From NCBI GenBank assembly GCA_037447655.1, contig JBBHKE010002683.1:556075-620074 (forward strand): a DNA stretch of 64,000 bases. The letters are read 5' to 3'. The notes under the pieces are model-generated. The model did not search any database. It saw only the letters and a program-made list of their open reading frames with translations, and had not been told where the DNA came from. The translations under genes and the position numbers were made by a program. This stretch comes from Zygnema cylindricum (Eukaryota; Streptophyta; Zygnematophyceae; Zygnematales; Zygnemataceae). The first letter of the stretch is position 1, and every line of letters starts with the position of its first letter. Of this stretch, positions 23,387 to 34,478 are shown piece after piece.

Positions 23387-25217
23387 GGTTATGGGCCCAC
23401 CCTCTAGGGTGCCTACCTTCAATGGATCTGGGTTCATCTATTGGGAATCCATGATGATGGGAGCTTTGTGCGAAAAACTATACTGGGGTATCGTCAGTGG
23501 ACAAGTGAAACGTCCACCTTCGGGAACTCCACTAGGATTTGGAGGAGTAAGATTTCCTACAGCAACGGCTGCCTCAGTAGATGAGGCAGATGATAGGGAC
23601 AGCAATGTGTCCGAAAAGGGGAAAAGGAAGGAGACACTACTCATTCCTATAGCCAGAATACCGGGAGCGGCGACCGTGAAGACTGCGGAGAACGATACTC
23701 AAATGTGGGAGGATGTAAACATGGCTGCCAATAACTTCATCCTGAGGCACCTCACTCAAGCTTTCGCCACCCATCATCTTCACATTTACAAGGCCGAGGA
23801 GTTGTGGGTGAGTTTGGTGGAGATTTATAGAGCTGGAACAATCAGGAGCTCCAATTGGCTGAGCAAAAGCTAGTGAGTTACACTTACAAAGGAGGAAAGA
23901 TGTTAGATTATTGTAATGACCTTTATTGTTTCTATATCGAGATGGAAAGTGTCGGGTGGACAGGAACAATGAAAATGAAAGTTAACACCCATATCATGAA
24001 GTTACCAGATGAGTTCGAGAACATAGTCTACCGAGTACAGGAAATGTGTGATAGTTCATGGAAATGGAACACAGTGGTCAGGGTGATACTTGTGCAGGAA
24101 AACACAATGGAGATTAGGAGAGGAGGAAAGAGCATTCAAGCTTTAGCAACAGGAGGGGACCAATGGGGGAAGGACCGAAAGAAACCTTACAAAGGGGAAA
24201 GAGATCATTCTGGGGGACCGAGGCCCCCCAAGGGTCTTTGTCATTTTTGCAAAAAGCCGGGACACTTCATCGCAGATTGTGTCAAGTTGTCGGAGCTGAG
24301 GCTCAAAGAGAACTGTGGAGAGGGTTCTTCCGGAGGGAAAAAAAGGCACTTGTGGTTACAAAAGTGACAGGAGTAACCGAGGATGAGTCCTGTGAGGAGG
24401 ATGGGGAGCTTCTTTTTGACAAGAGTCTGGGGGAGAAGGAGATCCCTCGGAGACAGAAGTGTGCCCTTGGAGCAATTCGGGAAGCTCCACAGGAAGGATG
24501 GATTATCGACTCAGGTGCATCCATGCATATGTGTCGTGATAAAGAACTCTTCACTAAGCTAAGAAAGATCCCTACTGTAGAGAAAGAGTATGGGGATGGG
24601 AGAGTGGTTACTACAGATCTAGTGGGATCTGTAGATCTGAAAGTCTTAGTGGAGGGTAAGACTTCTATACTTACATTCTCAGATGTACTCTACATTCCTC
24701 AGCTGAGTAAAAATATTGTCTCTACGTCTGTGTTAGATGACAAGGAGTTTGATACCTTCACTAGGAAGGGAGTCTTTACAGGTAAATATGGGGATGAAGT
24801 TTACTTCACGGCAGATAAGGATAGCCAAGGAATGTTTAGGCTTAACCTGAGTAATGAAAAGAAAAATGCTTACTATGTTGGTGTTCCTTAGTTGATGATT
24901 TGGCATAAGCGGTTGGGGCATGTGCATTTTAATAGGTTGAGGGAAATGAAAAAGCTTTAGGTAGTAGAGAGCATTCAGTTTGGGAATAATGAAATGATGG
25001 ATGTTTATAGTGGTTGTGCTCAAGATAAGGCTCACAGACTTCCCTTTCCCAAAGCCGCCACATATAGAGGTGAGAAAATGTTAGATTTGGTCCACATAGA
25101 TATTTGGGGACCTGCAAAAGTACCTTCGGTTGGAGAAAAGAGGTTTGTGATGACAATAACCGATGACTAGTCTAGATAATCTAGAGTCTACTTTCTGAAA
25201 ACAAATTCTGAAGCATC
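23387..25217 (+). pseudogene. Copia-1 gag, protease and start of integrase
   Basis: The gag starts with a segment reading QVMGPPSRVPTFNGSGFIYW. Its ATG probably lies in the LTR end (ATGGAGGACACAGAATTGCA in the 3' LTR; one base is lost in the 5' LTR). The CCHC knuckle CHFCKKPGHFIADC is at about 24240, the protease motif IIDSGASMHMC at about 24503, the preintegrase motif WHKRLGHVHFNRL at about 24900, and the integrase start LDLVHIDIWGPAKVPSVGEK at about 25080. Frameshifts near 23860 and 24340 and stops at 24889, 24958, 25168 and 25177 break it. It is cut at 25217 by the gypsy element, after the codons for S-E-A. Confidence 0.85.
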
Positions 25218-26290
25218 TGTCATGCGGCATCTCATCCGCAATTCTAATTGTATATATTTAGGTGTTAGGACGGGAAACCGCCACACTACTTTATATTTGG
25301 GTGTATATGGGTTTTGCAGGGTCGTACATACTTATGTTGGCCGTAATTTCCGCCGACGACGAGTTCGACCTTACGACATACATCTCCCGTGATTTCCGTT
25401 GACGTTGGATTTCGTCATTTCACGTCGTCCGTATAATATATATTTTTGCGCAATTTTCGCCGACGGTGGATTTGATTATTTCGCGTCGACCGTACGACTT
25501 ACGTTGACCGAAATTCTCGCGGCCACAAATTGGACCGTACTTGCGTTCCTGCCGTACCTGCTTTTATCTCCCGCATTTTCCGTCGTCGACTCATATTTGA
25601 ATTCACGTCGGTGCAAATAATATTTTCGTACCACATCTATCTTTCGCGATTTCTGCTGACGGCTACTTGGTGATTTCACGTAAACCGTACGACTTACATT
25701 TTTTGGAATTTCCGCGACTACGAGTTGGACTGTACCCGCGATCCTACTGTACCTACTGTCATTTTCCGAAATCCCGGCCGACGAAAAATTTGAATCATTT
25801 CGCGTGAGAGGGCATCTCGACCGTCGACGCAACGTATACAATTTTTGTAATATCTCATCTGGACCGTTGATGCGAGTGACAGACAAATCGGCTTTCAGTT
25901 TTGACAAAGTGATATGATTGGACTATTTTATGTCGTGGACCATTTGGAGGTTCACGTTTTCACATGTAGATAGGAAGGGTTTTAATCCGTAGGTTATAGA
26001 TTTTGTAACGTAGGGCATAGGATTTCGGCCTCCTATTGGCTGAATCTAAACTAAACGCAAATACTTACATAGCACGCTGTAGTCTTATTGGCCTGTTTTC
26101 GCTAGGCGTATTTTTGGTTACTTAGTTCATTTTATATCATTTCGTGTACACAATTTTCAAGTGCAGGAATTATTCATTTTATTTATTTTCTGTATTGAGG
26201 ATTTTTTGCAGCCATCTTTTTATTTGTAAAATTGTCCGGACACCTTAGAGGCAATTTTCTGCCTTTGCGTGAAGCGTCTAGTTTTCCATT
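25218..26290 (+). repeat. Gypsy 5' LTR (about 1.07 kb visible)
   Basis: It starts TGTCATGCGGCATCTC and is collinear with 34479-35549 to the shared phrase GCGTCTAGTTTTCCATT. The last 63 bp of the 3' LTR are missing here, and no primer-binding site complementary to an initiator tRNA is recognisable after it. Confidence 0.8.
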
Positions 26291-27647
26291 ACATTATCAA
26301 TATCTTGTAAAGCCTTACAAATTAATTTATACGGCTTCGGCCAAGACCTACACTGTTTCCCTTAACTTTTCTCGTCCTTTTGAGTGGATTTCGAATGCGT
26401 TCTCACGACACAAACTTCTTTTCCCGGCTGTGGCTCAGCTTTTATTAGTGTGGAAGTTGCATGTTGGGATTATTGATTTATTGTTTTTATTTCTTGTGAT
26501 TTTGTATTTATTTCCATTTGCTTATGCGCATCTTTTGAGTTTGGCTATCTCAAACATCAAAAGTGTCGGGCATATTGTCATTTTCAGTTTGTTGTTTGTC
26601 TTTCTCGGTTGTTTATGCTTTGATTTGTTTTATTTCAGTATAAATTCAGATTATCCTTGATAAGATAACTCCTGCAAGGAATATAAATAGACCGTGGGGC
26701 CTAGTGGTCATCCATGGCTTAGTATTCCTGCACTTGAAAATTGTCGTATTTTCTTTTCTCGCTTGTTTGTTTTTATTTCAATTTCGGTTTTATTTTTATC
26801 TAAGAAAAAAAAATATTTAAAAAAAATAATCAAAAATATATCTTTATAGATAAATTTCTACAATAATCTATAACTAGCTTTTCATATATAATTACCATTT
26901 GCTTGTTGGTTGACATTTTATCTTATTGGCCAATTTTCGGCCAACGATATACTACGCTAACTTAAGTATTTGGTTTTTGTTTTTCCCATTTTCTTTGTTA
27001 TATATAGTGGGCATCGTTTGCTCATATTAAGACATACTTCACTAAGGAGTGGAGTTAGTGGAGCGGATCCGTTCTTGGGAGCTCTGCAAAACTTCGGTTG
27101 TAGCGAACAACCGGAGTTCACCTTTGGCAATCACCATATTGCTAAGAGTGTTATGTAAGTATCACGATGCCTTGCGGGTACAGACGCGTGCTAAGGTAGT
27201 CGGTTGATCGTATAAAGGGATCTTGTTTTGAGTGGATTATTGTTAATCCACTTGTATTGAGCATTGCATTTGTCCAACTTTCCCTGCTTGCTATCTGGCC
27301 CTGAGTGGCCTTGGCTGAGTTTGCTTTGCCTGGTGTGGGATTTCTTCCATAGATCTTGATGTTGGAGGAAGTGGTTAGCTCTTTTGTGGATTGTGCCGCT
27401 TTAGATCTGCACTTGGGAGTGCTTGGATAGAAAATTATTTGCCTTTATAGATCTAGCCGTTCATCCTTGTCCCCTTGTTTGCAGGGTAGAAGGTTTTGGT
27501 AATACGCCTTCTTGATAGATCTGGCCACCGAGGCCTTGTTAGAGGTTGTTTGCCTGCTTGGACAAGAGAGTGGTGTGGCTTGGCATTTGAAGCATATCGG
27601 ATAGATCGATTTTGTTATCTGGTCATCATTTGGTGTAATCATTTTTT
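26291..27647 (+). other. Gypsy leader region
   Basis: A T-rich 1.36-kb stretch between LTR and gag. An open frame (26232-26660) starts inside the LTR and has no domain. No primer-binding site recognised. Confidence 0.45.
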
Positions 27648-29093
27648 ATGCCCACCAATTGGGATAATCTCGATTATCTTGTCGGAACCACCCGATCATC
27701 GGCCTCGTTTAGGCCCACGGAATCCGGACCATCAGATTTATCTAGTCTTTTGGACCATCCTGTCCTAAATATCTCAGGTCAAATTTCCCCTTCGGTTCGA
27801 TCTACTCTCACCTCAGTATCTTCCTTATCATCAGTCTCTTCCACATTTTTCGAAGAGGAATTTGACCACGATTCCCTTAACGGGTCGGATTCCGATTCAT
27901 TATCTTTTTGGTTTCCACAAATTACAAATCCATTTTTATCCCCAAGCATTCCATTATTGGAAATGGCTTCCACATCCGAGGGAGGGGGGCGCCTTCATTT
28001 CTGTTTTTCAGGAATGAATGACACCATGACTTTATCGCATTTCCGAATGCTATTCGATACCGAAATGCGTGAACTTGCATTTCGGTACCAAGATCGGTTC
28101 GACCTACGGGTTGCTTTCTCTCCTTTAGGCCGTTGCCTCCGCGGTTCAGCCCTTACTCTATATTCCCGCAAGTATGATTACGTACTTGCGATGACGAAGT
28201 TTTCTCCAGCGTTTGCTGGGAGTCCTGCTATTATAAGACAACCAAAAATTCCCTATCAACCGGCTATCGCGGAAGTCCTTGATCTCAACGGCGATGTTAT
28301 TACAGCAACAATTGCAAAAATACCGCAACAATTTGCTATAGCCGCACGTGCTGGAATTCCAGCACGACCTGCGATGACAATCCCTATATTGGATCCGTTC
28401 TCTATCATGTTTGAAATGTTGCAAGCGGAATACTGTATGCAAAACCCTGACCAAGTTCGTGAGTTCATGAACTTCGAACGGAAGACAGCAGAGACCGCCC
28501 TTGCCATGCGTGCTCGCATGGAAGCTCTTCGTGAAGCATTGCCGGACTTTATGTCGGATGCTAAAGCTGTCCAGAAATTTGTAGGACAGTTTCCGAGTCA
28601 GTCTAAGAAATTTATCCAAAGTCACCTGATTGAAACGTACGGTTTGAATTTCACTTTCGACCAAGCCGCCCAGCATGCCGTGGAATACGAAATGCAAAAT
28701 TGTTGGTGGGAAGCCCATGACTGTCCTAAAGCGGTCCTGAAAGAACCGATTATTCCACCATGGAACAATCCTCGGCCTAATAACCGGCCTCCTAAAGTTC
28801 TAGCCATGGGATCCACACCTGTTGCTCCCGGAAACCGATTATGTTTCCGATGTGGGAAGACGGGGCAGGATGCCTGAATGTGTCCAGACAAAACTGCTAC
28901 CTGTACACATTGCAAGCAAACCGGACATTATGTCTATCGTTGTCATATAAAAAATCCAAAATATTCCTATCAGAACCAAATTAAGAGTGGTGGCATTCCA
29001 GCTCGATTTGCAAGACCGGTTCAACCGGTTAAAGAACCGGAGAAGGACACCACTCCACCTAAGGTATCTCAAAGAGAGAGAGAGAGCGTTTAG
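27648..29093 (+). pseudogene. Gypsy gag with double zinc knuckle
   Basis: The frame opens MPTNWDNLDYLV at 27648; MASTSEGGGRLHF at 27963 is an alternative start. The capsid-like part includes FERKTAETALAMRARMEALR and KFVGQFPSQSKKFIQSHLIE. Two CCHC knuckles follow. In the first (CFRCGKTGQDA) the His is Gln, and a TGA at 28875 replaces the next codon (probably Trp) before MC. The second is intact (CTHCKQTGHYVYRC). Only this TGA interrupts the frame up to 29093, where a frameshift falls in an AG microsatellite (29072-29086). Confidence 0.8.
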
Positions 29094-29107
29094 AAATACA
29101 AGAGCAA

Positions 29108-30130
29108 ATGGTGGCTATGATGAAAGAACAATTCGCAACCTTCATGACTCAAATGAAGCCACAATTTACAAGCATGGCTCGCACTGTTGTACACATGCCC
29201 ACGTTGGCAGGCCGAATCTTACGAGATTCCACCATCCAACAACGAGAGGCTACCTTCGACAAAGGTTCGACCGATCACAGCCGTGACGTTAAAACTCCTA
29301 ACACCCGCATTCCTTCGTCATTCACTAAAGAACCTTCTCCTCCCTTTCCCGAAACCGCTTCAGCCATCGTGGCTGAAGCTCTCAACATAGTGGATAAAAC
29401 TATAAATTAGGCACACCGCGTGAAGGAACGCTTGTGCATTCTATCCACTATGACTTCCGACTCACCGAAAATCTCCCCTATCTCCTTACCCTCCGATAGC
29501 TCAGCTGCAGCTGCTGCGTTACAAGCACTTCAGCTACACATAAATCTTGCTGCTATTCAGCCTATTTCCATAGAGGAGCGAAAGTTCCTCGATCCTCACA
29601 TCAGTTTATTGGATAACGGGAAGGGTGCATTGTTGATCAGTGGTATAGCCCCTTCCCTGCCTCTCATGGATACGGGTGCAAAGCCGGTGATATTGGGCTC
29701 TAGCTTTGCACTCAAGCTTGGTCTTACTCTGGACAAGCTTCAGTCCACTTCTACTCGGTTGTTAAAATCAGCGGGTACAACCGAGCCAATCCTAGGAATC
29801 ACTAGGGAACCTCTTGTTTTCAAGTTCCAAAACGGAACGGCCACAAACTTTGCTTAAATCTCGGTTCACGCTCTAGTCACTAAATGTAGTGACTACGAAT
29901 GCCTACTGGGACAGGACCTTATGTTTCGTGTAGGGGGTGGTGTTGACATGCATGATCAAACATTTTCTTATAGGCCCACTAACTTCTCGGAACGCAAAAT
30001 CTGCATTCCGCTAATTTCCCCTAGGAAGCCCATACCTATTATGGCGAATTCGGCCACATCCATACTTGCATTTTCAGGGAATTCGGTGGGGGCCGAAATA
30101 TATCATTTATTGTCAGCAGAAGAAATATGA
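29108..30130 (+). pseudogene. Gypsy spacer and aspartic protease
   Basis: After a coiled-coil-like QMVAMMKEQFATFMTQMKP segment, retropepsin-type LPLMDTGAKPVILGSSFALK is at about 29665, and the closing part CLLGQDLMFRVGGGVDMHD at about 29900. One frame is kept from 29108 to 30127 except for TAG at 29408 and TAA at 29855, both one C-to-T change from Gln codons. A frameshift lies between this and the methyltransferase. Confidence 0.8.
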
Positions 30131-30283
30131 CTCGGGTTTTCTTATAGATACGAAGGAATTTCACCGAATCTATAACCAAACCTTATCAATTCCACTTTCT
30201 CGGGTCTCTCCTACAATCTCAATCCCTACAGATTCTTCTGGGTTTCTTCCCATTAATTGGAATCCGGTCCAATTGAAATCTCA

Positions 30284-31430
30284 TCCCAACGGATTGGTGA
30301 TTTTGGACCTCTTCGCTCGAATAGGCACTTCCCTCTTGACATGTTTGCGGAATGGATTATTAATCTGATTTTATTATTCGGTTGAGATTGATCCATTAGC
30401 ACGGAAAGCACAATTACATCATTGTAATCTGTTGCATACCCAATACCCGCATTTGTAACCAAAATCTGCATACGAGCATATGCATACTGCTCTCTCACAA
30501 GACATCCGGATTGTGGGCAACCATCATTTACAGGATATTGGTCCAATCGATCTAGTTTTTGAGGGATGGGAGTGCCAGGGAATGTTTGGGGCCGGGAAAA
30601 GCCTCGGATTAGCCGATTCTTGCACCAAATTATTTTTTGAATTAGTTCGAATCCTGCATTTTCTACAAACTTTATATCATCCTATGGGGTATATCTTGGA
30701 AAATATCGCAACCTATAATGATGCAAGACCTACAGTCTTGAGTGATTATCAACGGATCGAACAATTAATTGGTCCGCCTCTTATTATTGACGCGGCTCGC
30801 CATGGTTCACTAGCACACCGGGTTTGCTCCAAATGGACGAACCTGATCGATATTAGTAGACTCCGTGAGGCCAACTTGTTAGTTCGTCCTCCTCCTATAG
30901 ACATTCAGGCTGCCCTTATTCCTTTTCATAAGGTGCAGCCTTGCATTCAAAAGAACTGTCCCCCTAATTTCAGTGTCAATGTCTTGCTTCCTACCTTAGT
31001 TTCTCACCCACATTCACATGCATTCTCTAATGACGGTCCTGGCATGCTCCGAAACATTCATACCCGTGAGCTTGAAGAGCCTACCTCTACGGAACGAGAA
31101 CACCTCATGCGTTTCTTTCCTGGCACTACGGGCGCTCTTGGTCTTACTGAACGTCAAAGATGCACTTTATTAGGTCCTGTCATGGACCCTCAGTCTCTGT
31201 CTTTTGTTTTAGGTCTTGGGTTTGCAGCTGATCGCCACTCTGAGGCACATCCGTCTCAACCACTTGGGGGGGGGGATGCATCACTAAGAAAATCTTTCCG
31301 TCCCACTCTCCAAGGGACCACATTTCAATTTTTCCTCTTTCCTTCTCCAATTCCACCAGTTCCGAAGATCTCTATCTACGATTTCCTCAATCCTGGCCAT
31401 ATGTCTTGGTCTATTCCTGCATACACGGCT
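30284..31430 (+). pseudogene. Retrotransposon-encoded C5 cytosine DNA methyltransferase (DNMT3/DRM-like)
   Basis: Motifs in order on one frame: I, GLVILDLFARIGTSLL (30291; the usual Gly is Arg here); II, YYSVEIDPLARKA; III, QDIRIVG..HLQDIGPIDLV; IV, GWECQGMFGAGKSLGLAD with the catalytic Cys codon at 30573-30575 (Glu where PCQ has Pro); VI, GYILENIA (30690); VIII, IIDAARHGSLAHRVCSKWTN (30783); IX-like, EPTSTEREHLMRF; X-like, LTERQRCTLLGPVMDPQSLS. The enzyme family transfers methyl from S-adenosylmethionine to C5 of cytosine in nuclear DNA. It lies between protease and reverse transcriptase. Stops at 30366 (TGA) and 30457 (TAA) break it. The motif set supports the family strongly; DNMT3/DRM subtype is inferred from the short motif IX/X arrangement. 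Confidence 0.9.
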
Positions 31431-33062
31431 GTCCAGTCTACAAGTCCCATGCATATTCCACCCACTCTTTATTGGAGTGTTGCTTTTCCAACACACAGTT
31501 GGAATCTTTCGGTTAATTGCCTTAAACAGACACCTGTATTTTACGAGTTAGGTCAAACGCTTATCGCAAATGAGCAGTTGGCCTTTGCACAAGCTATGGA
31601 AGCTATGACAACCGAAAATTTTGATGCTCTTAAATGGAAATTCGGCACCAACCTAACAAAGGCCGAACAAGAGTTACTGAATGACGTAGTTTTACAAAAT
31701 GTCAATGCCTTTGCCTTTTCTATGAATGATTTGGGTCGTCACACCGCTTATAAGATGTCAATAGATCTCGAAGATGACCGCCCGATATTTAAACCGAAAC
31801 ATCGTTTGTTAGAAAATTGAATGGGAAATGGTAGACAAGCGATGTGCTAAACTAGAGGAAGCTGGCCCAATCTATCGGTCAGACTCCACATTTGCAGTTC
31901 CCACTATCATGCCTCGGAAAAAGGATTCCGAGGGTAATTTTACTGAACGTCGAATGTGTGGTGACTATCGTGAACTAAATGCTAGAACGGTTCATGATCA
32001 TCATCCCATGCCTCTTGCTGAAGAAATATTTGATCATGTAGGCGGAGGAAAGTATTTTAGTATCATTGACCTCCGTCAAGGATTCAATCAAATTGAGATA
32101 GAGGAAAAAGACCGGCATAAAACTGCCTTTTGGGGTAGCGACGACCGATGGGAATGGGCCGTAATGCCATTCGGACTGAAAATTGCTCCAACAATATTTC
32201 AAAGAGTCATGGACTCCGTTCTTGGAGGTTGTAAGTTTGCTAGATGTTACATTGATGACCTCATCATTGCCTCGGCTACTATCGAAGAGCACGCTGCTCA
32301 CATCGAATGGGTATTGACTGAATTAAAAAAGGTCGGATTAAAATGTCATCCAGCGAAATGCCCTTTGGAGCCAGGGGAGTGCCTTACCTCGGCCATTTTA
32401 TCTCGGCTGAGGTGATCACTCCTCTCGAAGCAAAGGTAAAGGCAATCAGTAAATTGCGTGCTCCCACGGACCTCACAAGTATGTGAGCCTTTCTCGGACT
32501 TGCTAATTATTATCGTAGGTTTGTATCTAATTTTAGCACCATCGCATCTCCGTTAAACGACCTTCTCAAAAAGGAAGTGGCGTTTATATGGGGTCCCGAT
32601 CAGATTTCCGCATTTCAAAAATTTAAAACCGCTTTATCGAGTGCTCCAATTCTTCGTCCTCCCAATCACAAACTCCCTTTTTGTCTCCAAACAGATAATG
32701 GGAAACGCGGAATCGCTGCCATTTTGACACGAAGAGAGTTGAGCGGAGAGGAATACGTAGTTGCTTACGCGAGTAGAAGCAATAACCGGGCTGAATCAAA
32801 TTATAGTAGCTACGAAGGAGAGTGTCTAGCCGCGGTTTGGGGAGTCGTTCACTTCCGCCATTATTTGTACGGAAAACCTTTCACACTCCTAACTGACCAT
32901 CAGCCCTTACATTCGCTAATGACAAACGATAAGCTTTCCAAGAAGCTAGCCCGATGGGCTTTAATCTTACAAGAATATGACGTTGAAATAATTCACCGAC
33001 CAGGTCTACTTAGTCTAAACGCAGACGGCATTTCCCGAAATCCTTGCCCGAACAACAGATAA
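31431..33062 (+). pseudogene. Gypsy reverse transcriptase and RNase H
   Basis: The linker ends DRPIFKPKHRLLEN at 31820. After a one-base frameshift the reverse transcriptase runs from about 31805 (VDKRCAKLEEAGPIYRSDS, RMCGDYRELNARTVHDHHPM, FSIIDLRQGFNQIEI, MPFGLKIAPTIFQRVMD) to the catalytic CYIDDLIIAS at about 32245. A frameshift near 32390 leads to YLGHFISAEVITPLEAK and a TGA at 32485 (in place of Arg), then AFLGLANYYRRFVS. RNase H is at 32577-33062 (FCLQTDNGKRGIAAILTRR, YASRSNNRAESNYSSYEGEC, LTDHQPLHSLM). Confidence 0.9.
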
Positions 33063-34270
33063 CGGAGTTCGACAGGATTTCGATGACGACGATGTTCCCG
33101 TCATGTCAATGGGTTGTTATCTTACTTAGTGTCTGGCGTCTATTCCGAACCCCCGTCCCGCCACAGATCTTTGGCGTGACAGGCCTCTCATTCTTTTCCT
33201 ATCCTCCCAGACCTTTTCCCATCTCACGTAGAGGGAAACAATATATCATGATTATGATCGAAAATTTCAGTAAGTGGGTAGAGGTCGTAGCCTTGCCTCA
33301 CAAGACAGCTAAGTTAACCACCGCAGCTTTTAAGGAATATGTCCTTATGAGATACGGTGCCCCAGCCGAGGTCCTTACGGATCAAGGTACATAATTTCGG
33401 GGAGAGTTTCAAGAGATGCTTGATGAGGCTCTCATCGATCATCGTCGTATTAGTCGGGATCACCCCTAGGCCGATGGCCTGGCTGAACGGGCAGTCCAGA
33501 CATTTAAGCGTGCCTTGCGTAAGCATTGCTTAGAGAAACACATTTCAGTTTGGGATGAGTCCTTTGGTTACATTACCATGGGATATCGAATGTTAGTTCA
33601 CGCTAGTCTGACTAATTTCAGCCCGTATTATGTTTTATTTGGGCGACAACTGTTGCTCGGTTGCAATATTCATAAAGCTGCAAGCTTTCCACTTCCGCTA
33701 ATGTCTGACACTATCTTTTTGGAAGAACTAATTTGTCGTGCTTTGTTTTTTGCCCGTGAAATGCCCATGGCTTTTGATAACATGCAGATTGCCTAGCAAC
33801 GGGACACACTTCGGTTTGCCACCACTCGAAGCGGCAGTTACAGGCCGCGACACAAGCCCTATCGGGTGGGAGAATATGTTTATCTTCGCAGGCAATCTTT
33901 TGACACTTTGGACACTGATGTTTCTGCACACATCCTACGGATCATCGAGGTGGATCCGAATGGAATGTTAGGATAACAAGGAGCGGACACACGGACTTTT
34001 CGAGAGCACTCCAAGAATTGTGCTCCAGGTTATTTACCAGATTTGTCGCAAGATATGGAACCTATGCGGATGCTGATTCCGGAGGCGACGGCATGTACCT
34101 TTGGTCATCGATCAGACGGGGAAACTACCATGTTACTTTGTGATCTTTCTAATCAAGGGTTTCACTTGGAGTGTTTGGAGCCACCATTGTTGGCAGTTCC
34201 GGATGGTCACTGGTTTTGCCACGGATGTCGGGAGCTACCGGTCGTGTTGGCTAGCTCCTCTGCCAGCTAA
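33063..34270 (+). pseudogene. Gypsy integrase with C-terminal PHD finger
   Basis: The zinc-binding N-terminus of the integrase is missing: sequence jumps from RNase H to PFPISRRGKQYIMIMIENFS (33210). The core follows: SKWVEVVALPHKTAKLTTAA, RYGAPAEVLTDQGT, DHRRISRDHP, ADGLAERAVQTFKRAL, then YVLFGRQLLLGCNI. The C-terminal part VGEYVYLRRQSFDTLDTDV follows, then the PHD finger at 34094-34228. Stops at 33392, 33467, 33794 and 33976 are mostly TAA/TAG in place of Gln. The frame ends TAA at 34268-34270. Confidence 0.88.
34094..34228 (+). other. PHD finger at the integrase C-terminus
   Basis: The frame reads CTFGHRSDGETTMLLCD, then LSNQGFHLECLEPPLLAVP, then DGHWFCHGC. This is the PHD Cys4-His-Cys3 layout with two ligands replaced (Gly in CTFG, Ser in CDLS), each explainable by one base change from TGT. 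PHD fingers usually read histone H3 tails. The position equals that of the chromodomain in chromoviruses, suggesting a targeting module. Confidence 0.82.
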
Positions 34271-34413
34271 AGAGCTGGGGGGGGGGGATAAACCGACATA
34301 ATCATAACCAGCTAAGTCGTTGACCTTTCATTTTCTACCTTGCCTATTGTTATATTTATTCATTTTTCTTTCTCATGTCTTAATTCATTCACAAAATATT
34401 TTTATCATTTGGG

Positions 34414-34476
34414 TTTAAGTGGATCGCCCCTGATGATATCGCATGCATCTTCACGTTATTTGACACATGCACGACA
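34414..34476 (+). repeat. 63-bp segment repeated at the end of the gypsy 3' LTR
   Basis: TTTAAGTGGATC to CACATGCACGACA here is repeated with few differences at 35550-35612. It looks like an LTR 3' end joined directly to an LTR start (TATCATGCCGC at 34479). Confidence 0.7.
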
Positions 34477-34478
34477 GC

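Noticed and set aside
26232-26660. Possible membrane protein gene in the gypsy leader
   Set aside because: It starts inside the LTR, its N-terminal phrase recurs in the other LTR, and it has no domain match. Hydrophobicity comes from T-rich sequence.
30684-31420. SET-domain histone methyltransferase
   Set aside because: The phrase IDAARHGSLAHRV first suggested SET, but motifs I, II, IV and VI upstream in the same frame fit a C5 DNA methyltransferase far better.
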